DNA from: Crossaster papposus
Taxonomy: Eukaryota > Echinodermata > Asteroidea > Velatida > Solasteridae
Assembly (NCBI GenBank): GCA_037893245.1
Contig: JBAIAA010000019.1
Coordinates: forward strand, 1,054,001-1,118,000
DNA length: 64,000 nucleotides
Direction of reading: 5' to 3'
Below are positions 58,696 through 64,000 of this stretch, in pieces (the first letter of the stretch is position 1; every line of letters begins with the position of its first letter). The notes below the pieces were generated by a model. That model searched no databases. It was not told the DNA's origin and saw only the letters and a program-made list of their open reading frames with translations. A program made the translations under genes and the position numbers.

Positions 58696-59769
58696 TCAAT
58701 GGCGACTAAGGAAATCAGCTCCCACATTATCGGATCCTTTGATGGCTACGATTCTCATTCGATATGGCTGTAACGACAGCGCCCATCGCATTATCCGTCC
58801 GTTTGCTACTTTGGCTTTGTTTATATACACGAGTGGTTGATGATCAGTTTCAACGACAAATTCTGTGCCATACAAGTACGGTTGGTACTTATGTATGCCC
58901 CATACGAGCGCGAGACACTCTTTTTCGATCGAAGAATATGCCTTTTCACGATTCAACAATTTTCTGCTAGCGTAGGCAATTGGGAAAAGAGTTCCCTCGC
59001 GTTCTTGCAACAACACGGCGCCTACCCCTAAATCAGAAGCGTCAGTCCGGAGTACAAACTGTTTAGTCAAATCTGGCAGCATGAGAATCGGTGCTTTCAC
59101 AAGACAAGTTTTCAATTTGTCAAATGCAAGTTGTCTACTTTCAGTCCATCTGATTTGATTGGGTTCATCGCGTTTTGTGGTATCTGTTAGTGGTGCAGCA
59201 ATGGAGGCATAATTGGGGATGAACTTACGATAATATCCCGACAGACCTAAAAATGAGCGCATTTGCTTCTTTGTAATTGGTCTTGTTGCGCATTGAATTT
59301 TCTCGACCTTTTTCTGCTGAGGTGCCAACGTACCTTGTCCGATTTCATGTCCTAAAAATTCGATACTGCTCTTTCCGACAAAACACTTGCTTGGTTTTGC
59401 TGTTAATTCAGCCTTCCGTAATTTCTTCAGCAGTGCGAGTATTGTTTGAACATGCGTCTCCCAAGTTTGAGTATGTATCAATATGTCATCGATGTAGTTT
59501 TCGGTGTATTTCAAGTCGTGTGTGACACATCTCATGATTCGGCTAAACGTCGCGGGTGCATTTATTAGGCCAAATGGCATCATTTTGAACTGATACAGTC
59601 CACAAGGTACAATGAATGCTGTTTTGTGTCTCACTTCTTTCTTCACAGGTACTTGCCAATATCCCTTTGTGAGATCTATTTTAGAAAAATAATGATCGTT
59701 GGCCAGGTTTGAAAATATTTGCTCCTGGTTGGGTATGGGTTCTGCGTCAAAGATGGTGAGTTTATTCAA
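58696..59769 (-). CDS. Gypsy-type pol: reverse transcriptase and RNase H
   Basis: 357 codons. The reverse transcriptase part has KIDLTKGYWQVPVKKE, the MMPFGLINAPATFSRIM block and the catalytic YIDD (ENYIDDILIHTQTW). RNase H follows with FVLRTDASDLGVGAVLL, AYSSIEKECLALVWGIHK and ETDHQPL, and ends DNVGADFLSRH, all typical of the gypsy (Ty3) group. The frame is intact from 59769 to the stop at 58696. It continues the upstream frame (59800-61215) after a single in-frame TGA at 59800-59802, which falls within the conserved start of the RT domain. No integrase follows it, which is unusual. Confidence 0.92.
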   Translation of the reverse strand: MNKLTIFDAEPIPNQEQIFSNLANDHYFSKIDLTKGYWQVPVKKEVRHKTAFIVPCGLYQFKMMPFGLINAPATFSRIMRCVTHDLKYTENYIDDILIHTQTWETHVQTILALLKKLRKAELTAKPSKCFVGKSSIEFLGHEIGQGTLAPQQKKVEKIQCATRPITKKQMRSFLGLSGYYRKFIPNYASIAAPLTDTTKRDEPNQIRWTESRQLAFDKLKTCLVKAPILMLPDLTKQFVLRTDASDLGVGAVLLQEREGTLFPIAYASRKLLNREKAYSSIEKECLALVWGIHKYQPYLYGTEFVVETDHQPLVYINKAKVANGRIMRWALSLQPYRMRIVAIKGSDNVGADFLSRH

Positions 59770-59799
59770 TTTACGGTAGTCTACGCAAAACCGATTCGT

Positions 59800-61215
59800 T
59801 CAATCAGGTTTTTTAACCAACATGATTGGTGATGCGTATGGGGATTCTGATTTTTCAATTACACCAAGGCGAAGCATCGACCCTATTTCATCATTTACGG
59901 TTTTTACGAGTGCATAGGGGATTGGGTATGGTTTAGACCTAACTGGTTCATCAGACACTGTTTTTATGTCATGTGCACCTAAATTGGTGTTAGCTGGGAC
60001 ATCGTTCAGTACATCACGGAAACTACCGAGAACCGACTTCATTTCTTGTCTTTGCTCGTTTGTTAAATGCTCACTTATTTCGATATCTTCAACCGTTTCA
60101 GTTTGCTCTAGTGCCGGTAAGACAAGTGAGTCCAAGTTGTCAAATTTTGCTTCATCTGCTTGTTCATCTTCACCGATCGTTTGCTCACATTCGATAACTG
60201 CAACGGCGGCGCAATAGAAAACATTTTCACAAGATTGATCGTTTGTGACTACAGCTGTCGTTTCTACGCGGGAAACGTATTTCTTCAGCAAGTTAGCGTG
60301 GAAAACCTTGGTTTTGCCGAACAGGTTTATGCGATAATCCACACCTCCTATTTTTTCAACGACGGGAAACGGACCTTTCCATTGAAGTAGTAGTTTATTA
60401 CGGTCCGTTGGAAGGAGTAGCAAAACTAAGTCTCCTGGTCTGAAAGTGCGTGGTTTGGCTTTTCTGTCATAAAAGTACTTATTTCGATCTAGTGAACGTT
60501 TTAGTGATTCTTGGGCAATTTTGCACGTGTTTTCGAGCCGTTCTCTCAGATCCAAAACGTACTGGTACGTAGTTCTTATTTCTTCGTTATTTTCTTCATC
60601 CGTCCATAGTTCATGTAATATAGTTAGAGGTCCTCGTACTGTACGGCCGTATAACAATTCGAACGGCGCAAAGCCTGTGCTTTCGTGTGGTGTATCGCGA
60701 TAGGCAAAAAGTAGTGGCCCAACATATCTATCCCAATCTGTGGGTCTTTCGGAGCACAAGCGTTTCAACATGAGTTTTAGCGTCCCATTAACGCGCTCAA
60801 CGAGCCCGTTGCATGATGGGTGATACGGCGTGGTTGTAAGTTGTTTTATGGATAACAGCCTGCTAATTTCATGCATAAGACCTGAAGTAAATTGGGTGCC
60901 TTGGTCCGTCAAAATTTCCCTTGGTATACCAACGCGAGAAAACATCTCTACTAGAGCTTCTGCTACCGTGACAGTTTCGATGTTTGGCAGGGGTATCGCT
61001 TCGAGATAACGTGTTGCATAGTCTACGCAAGTCAAAATGTAACGATTGCGTTTAGCGGACATAGGATGGTATGGTGTTCCAAAGACGACAGATCGCCGTC
61101 GCCGCCCCCCGGCGACATGGTCCAAGTGTGGCTTTTGCTGCGTATACTCGCTCCCCTGGAACACCTTTGGGAATTGACATTTTTGGTTGAAGTGGGGTTT
61201 TGGTATGAATACCAA
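59800..61215 (-). CDS. Gypsy-type pol: integrase and start of reverse transcriptase
   Basis: 471 codons. The integrase core has the D,D-35-E pattern: first Asp in LTCVDYATRYLEAI, second in ILTDQGTQF, then 35 residues to the Glu of NGLVERVNGTLK. A GPY/F-like C-terminal module follows (LLLQWKGPFPVVEKIGGVDY). After an acidic linker comes KPYPIPYALVKTVNDEIGSM, the start of the gypsy RT domain, ending at the TGA. Integrase therefore precedes RT in one frame, as in Ty1/copia elements and the Gmr1-like gypsy group. The N-terminal zinc-binding part of integrase, protease and gag are not recognisable; sequence before about residue 52 does not match integrases. Confidence 0.9.
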   Translation of the reverse strand: MVFIPKPHFNQKCQFPKVFQGSEYTQQKPHLDHVAGGRRRRSVVFGTPYHPMSAKRNRYILTCVDYATRYLEAIPLPNIETVTVAEALVEMFSRVGIPREILTDQGTQFTSGLMHEISRLLSIKQLTTTPYHPSCNGLVERVNGTLKLMLKRLCSERPTDWDRYVGPLLFAYRDTPHESTGFAPFELLYGRTVRGPLTILHELWTDEENNEEIRTTYQYVLDLRERLENTCKIAQESLKRSLDRNKYFYDRKAKPRTFRPGDLVLLLLPTDRNKLLLQWKGPFPVVEKIGGVDYRINLFGKTKVFHANLLKKYVSRVETTAVVTNDQSCENVFYCAAVAVIECEQTIGEDEQADEAKFDNLDSLVLPALEQTETVEDIEISEHLTNEQRQEMKSVLGSFRDVLNDVPANTNLGAHDIKTVSDEPVRSKPYPIPYALVKTVNDEIGSMLRLGVIEKSESPYASPIMLVKKPD

Positions 61216-61858
61216 TCAATTATCAGATGCGTTGCGACAGGTAGAAAAAGAAAAGGGTTAATACAATTGTTTTTCACGTTAATTCATTTAATTCCTTACA
61301 TGATAATTAAATTGCGCCCTCTGTAACAATTTATACTTGTCCGTACATATTCTTATCAGTCCACACCGTACACGTACGTACAAAGTATACGACTATGAAG
61401 TACGAGGCCTGCGATATAAATACGGTAAGGCCAGTACAAGTACAATGTTTTTCTGCTTTGGTTGTTTATTTTGCCTGTAATGATTACGTTTGTTTTGGCC
61501 TGTGTCATTTCAGTGTATTTATTTTAAAACTATTTTCTGCCGTACACAATCTGGTGTGAGTAAAAATATCATTGATGTGTGCAGAACGTATTTTTTTTTG
61601 GAACAGATGTGGCCAATTTCCGGACAACTTTTTCTCGTGTGATACTAGGCCGATGTTGAGTTCAAATAATTTTCCTCAACGTTTTTGCACAATCTGTTCT
61701 TGATGAGCTACGTGATGCTACAAGCTTAAAAGGTATGCCAACATGGCCAATGAATTTTATAAATCAATTAAAAGGTGGCGTCCGGAAATTGGGCACAATA
61801 ACTGACTTCCCAAATTTTGCATGCTTACTGATTTTTCACATGCATCTCTTTTACTTAT
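61216..61858. other. Flank of the truncated LTR element
   Basis: No 5' LTR, gag, protease or primer-binding site is seen here, so the element is 5'-truncated or rearranged near 61.2-61.3 kb. Nothing else recognised. Confidence 0.5.
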
Positions 61859-62585
61859 GGGCCAGTCACAAATCAGTTGCGATGCGTCGGCGATGGGTAA
61901 AACCGGGAAATTTGAACAAAATCTTGAGACAGATCTCACGATTTTGCACCCGTCGGAGGCGCTCTCCGGACGCCTGCGGCTTGTCGCAGATTTTTTAGGC
62001 ATCGCCACACCCGTCGCGGTCCCCAACTTTGAACTTAAAATTTTAAAATTGCTCGCAAGATTTGTCACCCATTTTGGGCATCCCAGACACAATCTCCGAT
62101 GACCTACGATGCCCTCCGATTAATCGGAGGCGTCCTCCGAATAATCTGAGACTAGTCGCAAGATTCTGTGTGGGATTGGAAATTCAGGTTGAGATTCAAT
62201 GTCTGCGAGTGGTCTCCGGCGCCCTCCGACTGAATCGGAGGCGCCCTGCGACGATTCGTACGCTTTCTGTGATCGTCTCCGACGAATCGTACGGTGGAAT
62301 CGTAGTAAATCGCCGTGTATATAAGGGCGCCTCCGATCGGATCGCTAAAAGTTAAAAGAAAAGATGCTCGCAGATATCGTCTCCGATGCAATCGGAGGCG
62401 ATCGGAGGCTAATCCCACGATTTTTCGACAAAACCGGGTCAAAATCCTTGAAAAAATCTCAGACAATGTGACTGCTCCACTTTTATTAGGATTATTGCTA
62501 GGATTGTTCAAGGATTCTTTATTTTCTACGACGACCCCCGGCCAAAACTAATCCCCGACAGATCGCCGACATTGTGACTGGGCCA
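61859..62585. mobile_element. MITE with GGGCCAGTCACA ends
   Basis: The left end gggccagtcacaaatc and right end attgtgactgggcc are inverted repeats. Flanks are TTAT and ATTA, not a clean duplication. The interior carries many ctccgat/atcggag words in both orientations (for example 62105-62130 and 62385-62410). The open frames are by-products. Confidence 0.75.
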
Positions 62586-62736
62586 TTAGTTGACAAATTA
62601 CGATCAACCATTTTTATTATCGCTGAACGCAGTCAGTACAACAATTCTTGATCATCGACCGAATCCGCGGATCAGTTTGATTATGTCTATAAATAATTCA
62701 AGCTTTGCTGATTTTCGAGGATTGAGAACTGTTTAA

Positions 62737-62970
62737 CCAGTTCGCGCCGGGATTACTTTAACATCGCCGAGCCGACGGGCGGGATTATTTTTAACAAAAC
62801 TCGATCCGAAGCGGGTTAAGGCTGATAGTGCCGGGAAGCACACCCACGCAATTTCCGGCTTTGCGCGCTGCTGACATACTTGAACTTGAACTTGGCGTGT
62901 TTATTTGTCATCCGTTTTGAATTTGGGGAAATGTTTGCGTTAAATATATACGTCATCCGGCGCGAACTGG
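62737..62970. mobile_element. MITE family A, complete reference copy
   Basis: Perfect TTAA on both sides (62733-62736, 62971-62974) and terminal repeats CCAGTTCGCGCCGG / CCGGCGCGAACTGG. 234 bp, non-coding. This copy defines the order of parts used to recognise the fragments at 1, 18767, 23880, 30574 and 37722-48287. Confidence 0.95.
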
Positions 62971-62974
62971 TTAA

Positions 62975-63684
62975 CACTAACACTAGACTAGTATCAGTCC
63001 TGAATTCTCAAATTGTGCACACACTCTAGGGACTTGCATGTGTGTACATTATGTTTGTCAGATTTATTTGAGAAGGGAAAACGTCTTTCGAAAGCCATTT
63101 CAAGTTATATTTGTAATTGTCCTTTTGTTCTAGAATTGTGGACTTTGCATTCTTGAGGATCTACTACATAACGGTACATGCAATCATCTCTGTTTCTCCT
63201 CAGTGGTAGCCTGTGGTTTCCATCTCTTGATTCATTGCTGAAATATCATGAATCATTGATGGATTCAGCTGGCTTCATGTTTATTCACCTCAAAAAATTG
63301 GGAGATGTATGGACCATGTAAGCTGTGAAAAAAGGTAGTGTTCTGCAAGTTACTTGTGACATCAAACCTTTGGCAGATCAAAGGTTGCGATTAGTCTTTG
63401 TAATAGCCACTTGGACACATTTTGGGTGACCTTCGGCTGTCCTCCCTTTGTTTTAAATTATAATTCACAAAAGTACCAACAGAAGTCAATGCAGTGAGCT
63501 GGGACCACAATACTTGGGCAGGCAAAGGTTAGGTCTTGACCCAACTTACAAGTCACTAAAAACTGTGTAGCGGTTCTTGTATTTGTCAAGGCACTTACTT
63601 ACCCTAACCCAGTTTTCCCTTCAACCTTGTTATGGTTAAAATAACCAATAAGAAAATTTGTCGAAAAAAAGACAAATGTTAACG
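62975..63684. other. Non-coding stretch
   Basis: No feature recognised apart from the body that may belong to the tRNA-like element downstream. Confidence 0.4.
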
Positions 63685-63752
63685 ATAGTCCGATTCTAAC
63701 CACAGACCTTTTTATCCATAGCTAACCTCTCTACCAACTAGGCTATTGGCGA
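63685..63752 (-). repeat. tRNA-like sequence (SINE head)
   Basis: On the minus strand tagcctagttggtagagagg resembles a Pol III A box, and gtggttagaatcgg about 35 bases later resembles a B box. The flanking AT-rich sequence does not fold as a clear acceptor stem, so a SINE head or decayed tRNA is more likely than a functional tRNA. Confidence 0.4.
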
Positions 63753-64000
63753 GTTGGTCGAGGACAGCTGTTCTTTACAGTTCTTTAATGTATATGAGTT
63801 GCCATTGTTCTTTCTCATGAATATACATTCCCGCACCACCTATCGCGGACCGATACACTGGTTAGTATCAAGTGTCTTCCAACTTTCAATATGCCGTATT
63901 TCTGGTCACATGAGGATGATGTAAGATGCCATGTTCTTGCTACCAATACAGGCCAAAATGCGTTTGAACTTCCTTTATTAAAAAATTTTGCATAAATTGT
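63753..64000. other. Non-coding end of window
   Basis: Nothing recognised. Confidence 0.4.

Overview
This 64 kb window looks like intergenic and intronic DNA of an animal, most likely a marine invertebrate. It is AT-rich, and coding DNA is sparse and split by GT-AG introns. Nearly everything else is transposable-element debris: miniature inverted-repeat elements (MITEs), non-LTR retrotransposon fragments, one gypsy-type LTR element and simple repeats. A gypsy-type pol with integrase ahead of reverse transcriptase is an arrangement first described in deuterostomes. That hints at, but does not prove, a lancelet, hemichordate or echinoderm-like source.

Layout. 1-32 kb holds repeats only: a tandem repeat (1.4-2.3 kb), a duplicated ~1.3 kb segment (2.3-3.7 kb and 8.1-12.9 kb) whose two copies give empty-site proof for three insertions, reverse transcriptase fragments (4.5-5.1 and 13.6-14.0 kb), a 5'-truncated LINE (16.7-18.3 kb) and many MITEs. 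32.3-37.6 kb holds four consecutive exons of DNA topoisomerase III beta (TOP3B), covering the end of the core and the zinc-finger region. They have correct splice sites but carry a TGA, two frameshifts and no recognisable final exon. 37.7-48.3 kb is a nested structure: a small TTAA-flanked MITE split by a 10.3 kb element with ~575 bp terminal inverted repeats. Inside is a well-preserved three-exon minus-strand gene for a zinc-finger/tyrosine-recombinase/Myb-like protein, plus a THAP zinc-finger fragment. 48.6-50.6 kb is a second LINE on the minus strand. 53.7-55.9 kb has a tRNA-like SINE split by a MITE, and a second THAP fragment. 57.5-61.2 kb is a 5'-truncated gypsy-type element with one LTR. 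The rest to 64 kb is MITEs and unassigned DNA.

The strongest themes are the 10.3 kb element and the tyrosine-recombinase gene it encloses; the unusual pol order of the LTR element; many unrelated MITE families that all sit in TTAA target sites, alongside two THAP-domain fragments (a combination known from the Kolobok superfamily); and a ~1.07 kb duplication of a TOP3B intron that ends exactly at a frameshift in the TOP3B exon. No bacterial-type operons, CRISPR arrays or rRNA genes were seen. The organism, and whether the TOP3B lesions are real or assembly errors, cannot be settled from the sequence alone.
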